DNA of 64,000 nucleotides from Microthyrium microscopicum (lineage: Eukaryota; Ascomycota; Dothideomycetes; Microthyriales; Microthyriaceae): assembly GCA_010405405.1 (NCBI GenBank), contig MU004238.1:2102262-2166261 (forward strand), given 5' to 3'. Positions within the stretch are counted from its first letter, which is position 1. Every line of letters begins with the position of its first letter. The position numbers and the translations under genes are program-made. Shown here one piece after another: positions 33,674-45,120 of the stretch. The notes beneath the pieces are model-generated. The model saw nothing but the letters and a program-made list of their open reading frames with translations. It made no database searches and had not been told where the DNA came from.

Positions 33674-35161
33674 CTACTCCCCAAATGGCTTCAATTGCTT
33701 TCGGCCAACCCATGCGCCAATCTCAAGAGACTCACCAGCAGCACACCCATCCATGAGACTCACTGCCAGTTCATTCCGCCAACGTGTCCACTCTTCCTCA
33801 CTTTTACCCGAGCTCTCTTGCAAAAAGGGTTGTATAGCATCAATCCATCCGAGTACTACTTCCAGCGCAATTGATCGCAGCGCCTTCTGCTCCTCCGTAG
33901 GGCCTTCGCCTGAATCCACGTCCCACGTCCAAGATGAAGAAAATGGTATCGCCACTCGCCGAAGCTCAGTATTCTCTGCGGGAATAAAAGGAAACCCCTC
34001 TCGATATATCAGCGCTCGCAGTGGATTTACAAGAATATGTTTTGCGGACAGAAGATTGGAAACATAAGTGTTTGCGTCGTTGATTTCCGATATCTGACTG
34101 GGAGCAAAGCGCGCATCGTTGCGCAAATATTGACATCCAAGCTCTCGAGCCGCTTGGTGCTCCTTTTCTTTGCCTGGCGATGCCTGGAGATGCTCATCGC
34201 GCACGACTCGTCGGATAGATAGATCTATCATTACCCATTCCAGAGTGCCACCTGGCTTGAGGGTCCGGATCGTTTCTCCATAGAACCTGTTAAATTCCGG
34301 CATACTGTGCACGAGGAGGCAGTCTTTGCTAATGATGATATCAAACGACTCATCTGGAAATGGTAGCCACTCTGTGATATCGTGCTGGATGAACGTCCAA
34401 TCCACCCCGAATTGCTTCAAGTCCGGCGGCGCCCTAGCAATGTCGATACCAACAAATGCTGGAGGAGTAATCTTCAAATGATCACGGAAATACTCGTGGC
34501 ACATCAAACTCCAGTGACCAGATCCACAGCCCAACTCCAGCACCTTCTTCGGCGGATTGTTCAGATCGATAGTCGAGAATACTGGGCCTCCAAGAACGGC
34601 ACTCGTCAACAAATTACTGAGCTGCTGTCTCTGCGTCTCCTGCAAATCACTCGGCATGAAATACTCCGAATCCTGCAAATACCACCGCCCATGGCGGAAG
34701 ATATATCTCGGCTTTTCTCCTTTAACCGGAGCACTCACAACACCCTCGTAATCAACCAACTCATGCTTCTTGCTCAACACGCTTTCCTGCCGCTGACTAC
34801 AAGTCTTGCGATGGTGCGGCCGAACTAAACCCTGAAACGGCGGCGACTGCACCAGATCAGAATCAGTACGTGCCCGCCTGTCTGAAATATCTGGCCTCGT
34901 AAGCGAGCTCGCCCTGTTTTTGGCACCTGCGTTTGTAAGGATATCTCCTTGGTGTATGACGACGGGTACAATGCGCTGTGAGCGTGGAGGCGGCACACTG
35001 CCGGACTTTCTGCGTGGTGTTGGGCTGTGGCTGCGGTGGCGCGGGAAGCGGAGGTCGTGGAGACGGTCGATTTGCTTTTCGAGGACGGGGAAGCGGAGGT
35101 CGTGGAGACGGTCGACTTGTTTCTCGAGGACGGGGAAGCGGTGGTGGGTGATGGCTGCCAT
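33674..35161 (-). CDS. Class I SAM-dependent methyltransferase
   Basis: A single exon of 495 aa from ATG 35161; an in-frame GTG lies three codons further upstream. Residues about 205-330 form the Rossmann methyltransferase: VLELGCGSGHW (motif I, SAM loop), FVGIDIA (motif II acid), QHDITEWLPF and the FDIIISKD strand. The N-terminal ~130 residues are disordered and basic, beginning with a 15-residue unit (RFPVLEKQxDRLHDL) repeated twice at about 8-37. The C-terminal third is unlike the well-known small-molecule families. The substrate is unknown; there is no targeting sequence and no cluster partner nearby. The gene is convergent with the LYRM5-like gene, with 17 bp between stops. Confidence 0.85.
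   Translation of the reverse strand: MAAITHHRFPVLEKQVDRLHDLRFPVLEKQIDRLHDLRFPRHRSHSPTPRRKSGSVPPPRSQRIVPVVIHQGDILTNAGAKNRASSLTRPDISDRRARTDSDLVQSPPFQGLVRPHHRKTCSQRQESVLSKKHELVDYEGVVSAPVKGEKPRYIFRHGRWYLQDSEYFMPSDLQETQRQQLSNLLTSAVLGGPVFSTIDLNNPPKKVLELGCGSGHWSLMCHEYFRDHLKITPPAFVGIDIARAPPDLKQFGVDWTFIQHDITEWLPFPDESFDIIISKDCLLVHSMPEFNRFYGETIRTLKPGGTLEWVMIDLSIRRVVRDEHLQASPGKEKEHQAARELGCQYLRNDARFAPSQISEINDANTYVSNLLSAKHILVNPLRALIYREGFPFIPAENTELRRVAIPFSSSWTWDVDSGEGPTEEQKALRSIALEVVLGWIDAIQPFLQESSGKSEEEWTRWRNELAVSLMDGCAAGESLEIGAWVGRKQLKPFGE
35046..35135 (-). repeat. 45-bp tandem duplication in methyltransferase N-terminus
   Basis: Two 45-bp units (35046-35090 and 35091-35135) differ at three sites, all transitions by eye. 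A third partial unit begins at 35136. The period is 15 codons, so the repeat stays in frame. Confidence 0.85.
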
Positions 35162-37062
35162 TTGTTGCACTGGTTTGGGGTATGTTGCTGCTTGGTACTG
35201 GCTTGGGGAAAGGTCGATGGGTTGATATGTTTGGCGTGGAGATGAGTATGGAGGAATGGATTTGATTGATTGTTGAGGTTTGTGCTACTATATACTAAGA
35301 AGAAGAAGATACATGGCTTCCGCAATCTCTGAGAACTCTCTCCTTTCATTAAGGCTCTCCTTTTCTTGGTCCCAAGCTTCCCCTCTGGGACTTCATCGAA
35401 GTTTGGTTGAGCTAGGCTAACTCGCGGCTCGAACCGTTCCAGTCGCCGTAGTGAACCGTGTAAATTGTAAGTAGAGCAAGTCAAATCGCATCATCTTGAG
35501 AATTACTTTGTACTAATGCTTTCAAACTCGTATCTGACTGTTTTCAAGATGATGAAAGACTTCAGGGAGATCGTCAAACGTTATGCATTGGGTGCTATGT
35601 AGGTAGTTCAGGGAATTGATTCAAGAAGTCGACTCATCATGTGGTTGTTGAGCTGTCAGACACAACTTTGAAGCGCCAAAAGATATTGAGGCAAGATCAA
35701 TACGAATACAATGAAAGGTAACCATCATCTTGGTAAAGATAGAGCTGTGGGTTTGGTGTTATGAACCTTGTGGCCGCTATGAGCCGTCATACAAAGTTCA
35801 ACTGGGTAGAACTAGCTTAGGCCAGGCGTGCCAGGGTTCGTAAGGGTACCGAGAGAACCGACTTGAGAGATAACCGGTAGCTCAATATAGACATGTCCCA
35901 AGTCGCAGACACTGTCATTGCACATTTTCGGATATACGAATTGAAATGGCCGTCTTGTATAGAGACCAGGTCAGCAGATAGAAGCACCGTAAAAGGTAGG
36001 TCGCAAGTTTCAACAGCAAAACATGCAAGGGGTTCAAGATCACTAGGACACATCTGCACGTAAGCAACCTTGGCAGCTCAAGAGTCAAGATTGACAGTAG
36101 CTGTGGGGATTGTGGTTGTAAACATTTAGTAAATAATCGATACATGTACCAAACGCTGTAAGCTGTAAACGCGCAAGACAGTTGAGGCAAAGACAGGCAA
36201 ATGATTGTTGTTTCAAAGCAATCACGTGTAGCCTTTGTATCGCCGGCTTAGAAAGGACTAGCGTTCTTGGCGTCAAACCCCAACCGCGCGTATGGGAGCT
36301 TGGCGACCTTCAGACAACAGCCAGACCAATGCTCCGCTCTCCAACCACCATCATCATCGCCAAACACTGCGTATTCACTGCTGGCAGCTGTTCGTTCCCA
36401 TGTCATTCGCCCTTCCACCTTGGGCATATAGTCACCATCGCCTTCGACTCCTCCTTGCACGTCCATCTTTCTAGTACTACCAGCCGAAGGCCGCCCAGGC
36501 GCAAAGCCACACCCTCGTCGTCCCAATTCACGATCGCATAATCCTTCTCCATTGATTCCAGTCGCGTGCCTCTCAGCTTGTAAGAAGCCAGGCATCCTAC
36601 TGTATCCTCCCAACCATAATCCTAATGTATTGAATCGCCAGTGTAGAGATAATCGTCCTCCAACCGCCCACCTTAAGCGCCAACCACCCCTCAGCGCCTG
36701 ACGGTACCTAAGGCCGGTTCAATCGCCAAATCGAGCTTTCCAGAGGTAGACTTGAACAACGGGTACCTTGGATATTTTTAAAGACACAGCGCCATCTTAC
36801 GTGCTTGCGAGTGTCTACCAAAAGACCGCGGTGACAGTTTTGCAAGGTGACTGCTATCCCAGTTACCAGCATTGCAAGACTTTGCGATTTTACATCCACC
36901 ATCACAAACCCACGCCTTTGATGCCCTCTAACACTTACAACTTCCATGCTCCGCAAGAGAAAACATCGAGTGCGCCCAGAATCAAAACCGTAAACCCTCT
37001 CATCGACAATAATTATTCATCAATATCTGCTCCTCCACCCAACTATTTCGAAGCGCCATTGA
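35162..37062. other. Intergenic region upstream of CCR4
   Basis: About 1.9 kb between divergent genes. The last part is likely the CCR4 leader. An ATG at 36921 opens a 70-codon frame that overlaps the CCR4 start in another frame and ends at 37133. No RNA gene was found. Confidence 0.55.
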
Positions 37063-39317
37063 ATGGCCGATGGTCCCTATCGGTTCCAGCAAGGGAACCA
37101 GCATTTCTATCAACCATTCAGTGCAAGAAATAGAAACCAACCTCGCGCTTCGTCCCCCCTCGGCGTCCGACTACCCTTCGAGACAGACTCCCCATCCCGC
37201 TCACCCGGACCACAGTCGCCGTCTAGGCAAGCTTTCGGCATGTACAATACCGGCTCACAACACATCCTCAATGGCGGACAGCGGGCGTTTGGGTTGCCCT
37301 TGAATTTGAATAAGTACCAACATCAAGGTCATCAAGGGCAGCATCAACATCAAGATCCCAATCAAGGGGGACACTCATATGCTCATCATCATCACACTCA
37401 CTCGGGGGGTATGGCCAATGGTGCATCTCAATTTGGAGGTGGCAATCATCTGCAAAATGGTTCGCAGGGTCTAGGCTTTGGTAACATGTCAAAGCCCCCG
37501 AACGATCATTGGCAATTGCAGATGACAATGGCGCAGCAGGAGCGCGACTGGAGCTCAAGCAACGTTGGTCACGCATATGCGCGCTTGGCGCAAGGCTCGA
37601 GTAAGGATCTAGTCACAACCACGGCGAGCATGATGACTACGGATGGAGAAAAGGAGCAACGACAGCGCCCTGGTGATGACGATTCGACGTCAAAACCTAA
37701 AAATCAATCGTGGACAGAACTGGATCTTGGGGGTCAAACAATCCGATTCATTTCCCCTTCACTTTTCAACTACCGCTTTCTCACCAAGCTCTACTTCAAC
37801 AACAATAGACTCACATCAGTCCCCGGAGAAATTGGTCAACTCCGAACCCTCCGAAGCCTCGACTTGTCCATAAACGAACTGCGATCGCTCCCTTCACAGA
37901 TTGGCATGCTTGTTAACCTTAAAGAATTACTGCTATTCGACAACAAGTTGCAAACGCTGCCATATGAGGTTGGAAATCTATATCAATGCGCTATATTGGG
38001 TCTGGAGGGCAATCCTTTGAACGATGAACTAAAGTCGATCATAATGGATTCGGGATCTCTTGAACTTATCAAATATTTACGGGAGAGTGCACCCGGTAAG
38101 TCAAATCCAAGCCTCCTTTGAATAAAGTCTAATTTCTTGCAGACCCGGAACCACCCAATGATCGTGATTGGCACGTTGTAGATGAGAGTCCCATTGTAGA
38201 AGCTGACAAGCTGACCCTCCTCACTTACAATACCTTGTGTCAACACTATTGCAATCCTGGACTTTACGGCTACACTCCACAACCTGCTTTGTCCTGGGAT
38301 CACCGACGCGAAGTCATTATGGACGAGCTTCGAAACCGAAACGCCGACATCATGTGTCTTCAAGAGGTGGAACACGACGCTTTTGAGACGTATTTCCGCC
38401 CTACTCTAGCGCACATGGATTACAAAGGAGTGTTTTGGCCAAAAGGTCGCGCAAAAACCATGGGCCCTAATGAAGCTAAAATGGTGGACGGTTGCGCAAC
38501 CTTCTACAAAAGCAGCAAATACATATTGCTCGACAAGCAGGTTATTGACCTTGCGGGTACAGCAATCAATCGTCCCGATATGAAGGGCGAAGCGGACATT
38601 TACAATCGTGTCATGCCAAAAGACAATGTTGCAGTTGTAACTTTCTTCGAAAATCGAGTATCTGGAGCTCGTGTCATTGTGGCCAATGCACATCTTCATT
38701 GGGATGAAGAGTACAAGGATGTCAAGGTGGTTCAAGTCGCTGTGCTGCTGGAAGTCTTGACGAAACTTTCCACGACATACTCTTCGTGGCCACCACTCAA
38801 GGACAAGGAGAAGCAACCATTCCGCTTCAGTAATGGTGATCTACCAGATGGTGAAGAGCACGAGGTTATTCAACCTGGTCCTTCTATGGCGTACACGGAC
38901 CCCATCTCGATTCCGATGATACTCTGTGGTGATTTCAATTCGCTACCAGACTCTGGTCCAGTCGAGCTAATAAGGAATGGAAAACTGGCGCCAAATCATC
39001 CTGATCTTCAAAAACGAAAGTATGGAAAATTCACACGAGATGGCATGGACCATCCCTTCAACTTCAAATCCGCATACAGCGAAATCAACGAGATGCCATT
39101 CACCAACTACGTTAGCAACTTTGAAGGCGTAGTGGACTACATATGGTATGCGCGCAACAGTCTCGGCATACGCGGAATACTGGGCCAAGTGGATCCAGAG
39201 TATATCCGTCGAGTGCCTGGCTTCCCGAATATACACTTTCCATCTGATCATTTGGCGTTATTCGCAGAGTTTGGCATCAAAGCACGGCGCTTGGGGGTGA
39301 AGGACAAGGACAAATAG
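37063..39317 (+). CDS. ccr4: CCR4-NOT deadenylase subunit CCR4 (LRR + EEP nuclease)
   Basis: Exon 1 (37063..38095) and exon 2 (38143..39317) give 735 aa; the intron is 47 bp. The first ~210 residues are Gln/His/Gly-rich and disordered. Leucine-rich repeats follow at about 225-330 (for example LTKLYFNNNRLTSVP, LRSLDLSINELRSLP), the surface that contacts the CAF1/POP2 nuclease. The EEP phosphodiesterase domain covers about 365-725: LTYNTLCQ, CLQEVE with the metal-binding E419, NAHLHW (H528), GDFNS (D608, N610) and SDH (D713, H714). All catalytic residues are present. The enzyme shortens mRNA poly(A) tails in the cytoplasm as part of CCR4-NOT. An overlapping upstream ORF may influence its translation. 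Confidence 0.95.
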
Positions 39318-40541
39318 CTCGAAAACCGAAATACTCATTTCTAACACACTCTCTCTTCATGACACTTGCCAAGCAAAACTGTACGATTCTGCGGGTTGTT
39401 TATTACCGTCTATCAAATCTTCCGTAGTTTTTCTCGCTGCTCAACTGCTGGAGTTAAGGTCTAGGAGTTTGTTGTTGTTTTGGTGCTGCTATGTGAGGAA
39501 ACAAACCATTATTGATATTGGGCCGAGAGACGGAGGGAACAATGTTCGTTTTTGCTTTTTTTCTTCTCCTTTCTTTCTTGTTGTTTTTGCAGATGCTTTC
39601 TGATCTGACCGGCCTGCTCCTATGTCTTCTCCTTGCTCCCGCGCTCATACACTCTCTGTTCGTTCAATCAGATTGGAAGTGTTAGTTGCTCTTTTGGATC
39701 TTATCGAGCGGAATGAGACTTTGCTGTTTTCGGGCTGGCATAGAGGCGATTATTTGCAGTTCTGGTTAGTTTAAGGGGTTCGTGTGGGGTTGGACGGGCT
39801 GGCATTACTGTGAGTATCGATTGACACAGATCAACCAAATCAAATGAAAAGATCATTATCACTTTACTTCAGGGTTTCGTGTCATTGTGATATGCTCTGT
39901 TTTCCGGAGCGACATTGCGTTTTGCCGCGTGCTCACACTTTCGATGGTTCGGCGGATTCATTCCCTGTCTACATCTTACGTTCATGCGGCTTTCCTTTGA
40001 GGCGGCTACCATGACATAACTCTTCAATCTTCTAGCAGCTCCAGACCATGATGTTCGGATTTGGTGTCTTACATAACAAGTCTAAACAGCAAACCCACCC
40101 ATAATATGTCTCCTCTGCACATCAGATTATCCGGAGAGACACGTAGCTTATGGGAGAGCTGAGCTTTGAATCCCAGAATTACTTCCTGTTTCCTCGTTGC
40201 TAATTCTACTGACTGTCTTGTTGTGCGGAACATTGCAGGTCTAGCGCATATGTCGATAAGCGATGTCTCATAAAGAGCGTTTGCAGACTCTAAGACATGC
40301 ATGACGGCTTGATGGCTTTCTAGAGTCGTGAAGACTCGCCGCTTCATACCAGCACTTATATGTCGCCTTTGCCGCTTGATAGTCAAACCTGTCCATCATC
40401 AACACAACACTCGTTCACAGCACACGATTTCCATCTTTAGCAACATTTCGAACCTTACAAATCCCTGACTGCATTGTCCAATACTTTTGGGACCGTTCGC
40501 ATGTTCAAGATCACCCACACCATCGTTCCAATTCACCTCAC
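39318..40541. other. Intergenic region, CCR4 3' side / orphan gene 5' side
   Basis: About 1.2 kb of normal composition with T-rich patches. A minus-strand 105-codon ORF (40069-40386) has no recognisable character. Nothing else is seen. Confidence 0.55.
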
Positions 40542-41354
40542 ATGGCCTCCACACATCTCACTAGCCCCGAGCAGCTCCGTCGCTTGCTTTTCAACCGCTA
40601 CAATCACCAACAAACGTGCATCGGGCACGCACTGTCTCTCAGACGCCGATGTCAGGGCATCATCCCAGAATATGACCGACGATACTGTAGGAGTTTGTGC
40701 AATGACGGAGATATCGATTACGTCCAGGCCATGTTGGACGAACTCTTGGAAGCCGGATTGTGCGCCCGGCACAAGAAGCAGGCCGCTCGCATTTCGAACA
40801 TACTGGACACATGTGATGGAGTATACGATGCGGATGCAAAGCCATCGATAGCCGACCGTAGATTCTTTGAGGAAGAGGAAGTCGGTGAGCGAGACAGTCT
40901 CGACTTGTGGGGTTTTCAGGTCAAACAAGAGGCGGACTCGCAATCTTACTATTCCGCAATGTCTTGTCCTCCAGTTGTCACCGCTGCCATAGATCTCCCC
41001 GAGGAGCAAGTCGTACCACTGCCCCATCTCACAATGCAGACCAACAAATCTACCAGTGTGTTACATTCGAACGATATCCCGTCAGCAGCATCGATGGGTT
41101 CAAACGCATGCCTTTCTCCACAACTCCAAGTGTCGTCTAATAACACCGGATCCGCCATTACACCACTGGCACATTACAGCACTACCGGAGCAGCGGGCCG
41201 TCGGCTTGTCCAAGCTGCGGCATCTGCCAGCGGTACACTACCAAGAGACGGAAACAAAGGACGATTAGATACGGAGAGATGGACTGGAAGACGAAAGATA
41301 CTGGGCGTAGTTGGCATCCTCATCTGCGGAGGATTTCTTATTTTGCACTGTTAG
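40542..41354 (+). CDS. Orphan protein with Cys-rich N-terminus and C-terminal membrane anchor
   Basis: A single exon of 270 aa. The first ~90 residues are helical and contain several Cys (TCIGHAL, RRCQGI, YCRSLCNDGD, GLCARHK, DTCDG). The middle is acidic and then Ser/Thr-rich and probably disordered. The last ~17 residues (ILGVVGILICGGFLILHC) form a hydrophobic segment at the extreme C-terminus after a basic patch (TGRRK), the arrangement of a tail-anchored protein. No signal peptide is visible. No family is recognised. The gene sits about 450 bp from the AT-rich block, where lineage-specific genes are common in such genomes. Coding status rests on length and composition alone. Confidence 0.6.
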   Translation: MASTHLTSPEQLRRLLFNRYNHQQTCIGHALSLRRRCQGIIPEYDRRYCRSLCNDGDIDYVQAMLDELLEAGLCARHKKQAARISNILDTCDGVYDADAKPSIADRRFFEEEEVGERDSLDLWGFQVKQEADSQSYYSAMSCPPVVTAAIDLPEEQVVPLPHLTMQTNKSTSVLHSNDIPSAASMGSNACLSPQLQVSSNNTGSAITPLAHYSTTGAAGRRLVQAAASASGTLPRDGNKGRLDTERWTGRRKILGVVGILICGGFLILHC

Positions 41355-41810
41355 ACGTATCAAGTTCTGTGAGCCATCGAGTCGCGTGCGTCCCGTGAAG
41401 CGAGGTTGGTAATAAAAAATCTCTCGGTCTTTGTCTTCGCATTGAATCTTTTTCTTCTCAATATGGATCTTTTCTCAGCTCTTTGATATGATGAAAGCAC
41501 AAAGCTATTGTGGTAAAAGAAAACGCACTTGTACTTAGGAAATGAACATGCCTCACTGAATGTAGAATGATAGAAAGATATATTCGGAGAGCAAATTCTA
41601 CGGCTCCATACTTTTCATCTTTTCATGCACGTTACAGGCTCTCATCGATCTCATACATTTTTTAGAGACTAGACTGTTATAGCAATGGCATTTACAAGAT
41701 ATGAGCTAGATGATGATGCTCGCACGTTCAGCAAATGCGCGAACACCCTACCTGCCTACCATAGCGTGGAGGGGAGGGTTTTGCAATTCATATTGCCATT
41801 ATAACGATTC
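41355..41810. other. Gene-free flank before the AT-rich block
   Basis: Normal composition up to about 41800, then an abrupt shift. No gene or RNA is recognised. Confidence 0.6.
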
Positions 41811-41838
41811 CTAAAATAGTACTTAGTACCTATTTTAG
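41811..41838. repeat. 28-bp near-perfect palindrome at the compartment border
   Basis: Arms ctaaaatag and ctattttag (41811-41819, 41830-41838) are perfect inverse complements. The centre (tact, t, agta) extends the stem, leaving one unpaired c. It lies exactly where base composition switches to the AT-rich block and may be the terminus of a mobile element or an insertion scar. Confidence 0.5.
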
Positions 41839-44551
41839 TCTAAGTACCTAGTATAATTATAAGATCTTAGCTAAGCTTCGCAACACTATTATATAATAAA
41901 AGAGATAGTTTAATTAATAATTTTTACTAGGAAAAAATCTTAAGATTCTCTTTTATAAACTATATTTTTATAGTTAAAATTAAGTAAAAGATAAATATAG
42001 TATTACTATATAAAAATAATTTAAGATATATTATTACTAAAGATTAGCTTTATACCTTCTCTATTTAGTAATAGAATTAGGATCTTAGATATAAAATAAT
42101 TAGACGTAAATATTATAGAGTATATCTAATTAGAATATAGGTTTATCTAATAATATTATCCTATTACTATAATATATTAATTCTATATAAGAAAACTATA
42201 GCTAGTAAACCTAAATTACTAGATTAATTATATAAAGAAGTAAATTTACTCCTTTAGAAATAGATTCCTACTTAAGTTATCTATAGCTTAATATAGGTTA
42301 GAGATTATTACCCTATATACTTCCTATAAAACGCGTTCTTAATAACTTACTCTTAATACTAAGAGAATTTATTATAAACCTCTTATTAAATAAATAGTAT
42401 AGTATACTTAAAAATAATATAGCTATAGTAATATTACTATATTATTCTTAAAAGGGCTTAAGAATAATACCTTAATAATATTTATATAAGATAATAGTAA
42501 CTATATAATATAATTATATTTATATAACTTGCTTTTAGTAGAATCTAAACTTCTAGATAAGGTAGCTATAATATTCTATTTTAATCTTATTACTATTATA
42601 TCTTAGTCCTATTACTATAGCTTTAATATATAATCCTTTATATAAATTAACTTAGCTAGCCTATTAGATTTACTAGTTATAGTATATATTACTAATAATT
42701 TATAAAGTAAGATTAGTAGTAATTATAATAAAGAAGCCTTTCTAGTAGTTATTAATATTAGCTACGTATTTCTTTAGTAAGTTAGGATCTAAAGCTAATT
42801 ATTTAGACTATCTTTATTACTTTATATACTATTAACTTCTTTTTATATTTAGTAGATAAATAGTATATAATACTTTCTATTATTTATTAATAGTAGTCTA
42901 TTATTTCCTAGTTCTATTTTAATAATCTAAATATTATTCTTATATTATAGTAAGTTAATAAGCCTAGTATAGAATTTATTAATTTAGTAATAAATATAAT
43001 AAAGAAGTATTTTAAAATAGTATAATTTACTTCCTAGATTTACTTTATAGTATTACGCCTAATAGTTCTTCTTCTTATCTATTAGTAATAGAATCTCTAT
43101 ACCTAATTATTTATTTAATTAGTAGAAGAGGTATAGATAATAATTTCTAGATTAAATATTTTACTATAGAAAGCTTCTTTATATTATTCTACTAACAAGA
43201 TATAAATCTTACTACTTAGCTAATAAATTTATTTTACTAGAAATATCCTTATTTAATAGTATAAAGAGAGTAAATACTTTTAAAACTAGATATTTTATAG
43301 TAAGTATATACTCTATATTTTTTTATAAGTAAGATTTAGATCTTATTACTTAACTAGTAAATCTTTAAGGCTAGATATTTTCCTATTTAGTAGATTAGTA
43401 AAAGAAAATATAATATAAAAAATATTACTCTTATATATTATTTACTAAAAACTTTTTTATATTTTAGCTATATATCTTATATAGTAGAGTATTATTCTAG
43501 TTGCCTTAGAAAATATTATTTTAGTAAATTAAGAAAAGTTTATTATATTTTAAGTAGATTACTAAAGAACTACGTTTACTATATATTTTTATAATAATAA
43601 GGTATTTATTTAGTATTTCTTTTTTATACTTATTATACTTAGAAAAAAAGAATATTAGTAGCTACTAACGAGATTTACCTACCTAGCTATATAAGTAAGC
43701 AACTATATTTTTTATATTAGGTTTAGCTTTAAAGCTATATAGCTTATTATTATAATAATTACTTACTTTATTAAAGAAAATTATTATTTAAAAGCGTATA
43801 AGAAGGATTCTATTAAGAAATATATCTATTAGAAATATTAATTACTTTTAATACTTTTTATATAAAGGTAATAGGCTTATAGCTTTATAGATTAGTTATA
43901 ATATTAGATTATATTATAAAATAAGAATAAAAAGATATAGTAATAATTATAATTATATTTAGTAAAGACTATAAAGTTATATCCTAGTTAAGCTATAATA
44001 GCAAAGAATATTTAGAGAAATAAGCTAAAAGATTAGAAAATAAAACAAAATTAATACTATACTTAAGATATAAGATATATTTTACTTAGAAGTAAAAACA
44101 TTTACCTCTACTACCTTTATCTCTTTTACTTTTACCTTTATATTTATAATATATTCTTAGATAGTATTACTTATTTTTATATTATTTATAATTACTAGAA
44201 TTATAAAGAAATAGTTTATATTAATATAATTTTTCTTCTTTAATACTAGCTTCTTATTATCTATCTCTAGCTATATAATTAATTATTTATTAGTAACTTT
44301 TTCTACTTCTAATTCTTTAATCTTTATATTAGTAGTATTAAGTTACTTTTATATCTTTTAAATAAGCTTATATTAGAAGTTATATTATTCTATTATTAGT
44401 AAAGTACTTAGCTATAATAATAAGTAGTTTGCTACCTTTAATTAGGTAGAAAGTAACTATATTTTATTCTTTAAGTTATTATATATTTTAGAGCCTAAAT
44501 AAGAAGTTATATTACTAGCTTAAATAGCTTAGGTAGACTCTTATGTAGTTA

Positions 44552-44760
44552 TATTATTAATACTTTTAACTTTCTTTTTTACTAGCTTATTATTAGATAC
44601 TAGGGTAGCTTATTTTAAAAGTATTACTAATAATTTTATATTACTCTTATTCTATATCTCTATATTACTATTAATCTTATTTTTTATAGGCTTATCTTTA
44701 TAAATAGAAGTAGCTAATTTTAGTAGTACTAATAATAACTTTTCTTTAATCTTATCCTAT
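44552..44760 (-). repeat. 105-bp tandem repeats, left fragment (2 units)
   Basis: One clear unit (44657-44760) and a more diverged one (44552-44656) belong to the array that resumes at 61130. On the minus strand the unit reads as 35 codons with one stop, for example KDKPIKNKINSN then NRIKEKLLLVLLKLATS. It is cut by the outer LTR element at 44761. Confidence 0.65.
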
Positions 44761-45120
44761 TAGAGATTAGGGTTATAGAGTAGGTAAGAAGGTTATAAAA
44801 TACTTAATAGATTAAGTATATAGAAATAGGGATAAAAGTAATTGCTAAGGAACTATAAAGGGATTCCTTAGCCTTTATCTTATTACTTAGGAACCTCTAA
44901 GATTCTTCTCTAAGCTAGAGTAGTCTATTTATAAGCTAAAGTACTTTAAAGGTATACTTAGCTACTAATTATAATAGTTAGGGACCTATTAGTTCTTTTA
45001 ACTATAGAATATACTAAAGCTAAAGAAGTAGCTCTACTAGCTTCTAATAGCTATTAAGCTAAGGTACTTAAGCTATAATACCTATCTTAAAGAGTTCGTT
45101 AAGTTTAATTCCTAATATTA
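44761..45120 (-). repeat. Outer element LTR, left (3' LTR)
   Basis: About 360 bp matching 60765-61123; the differences seen are mainly transitions. It starts tagagattag and ends cctaatatta. Confidence 0.8.
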
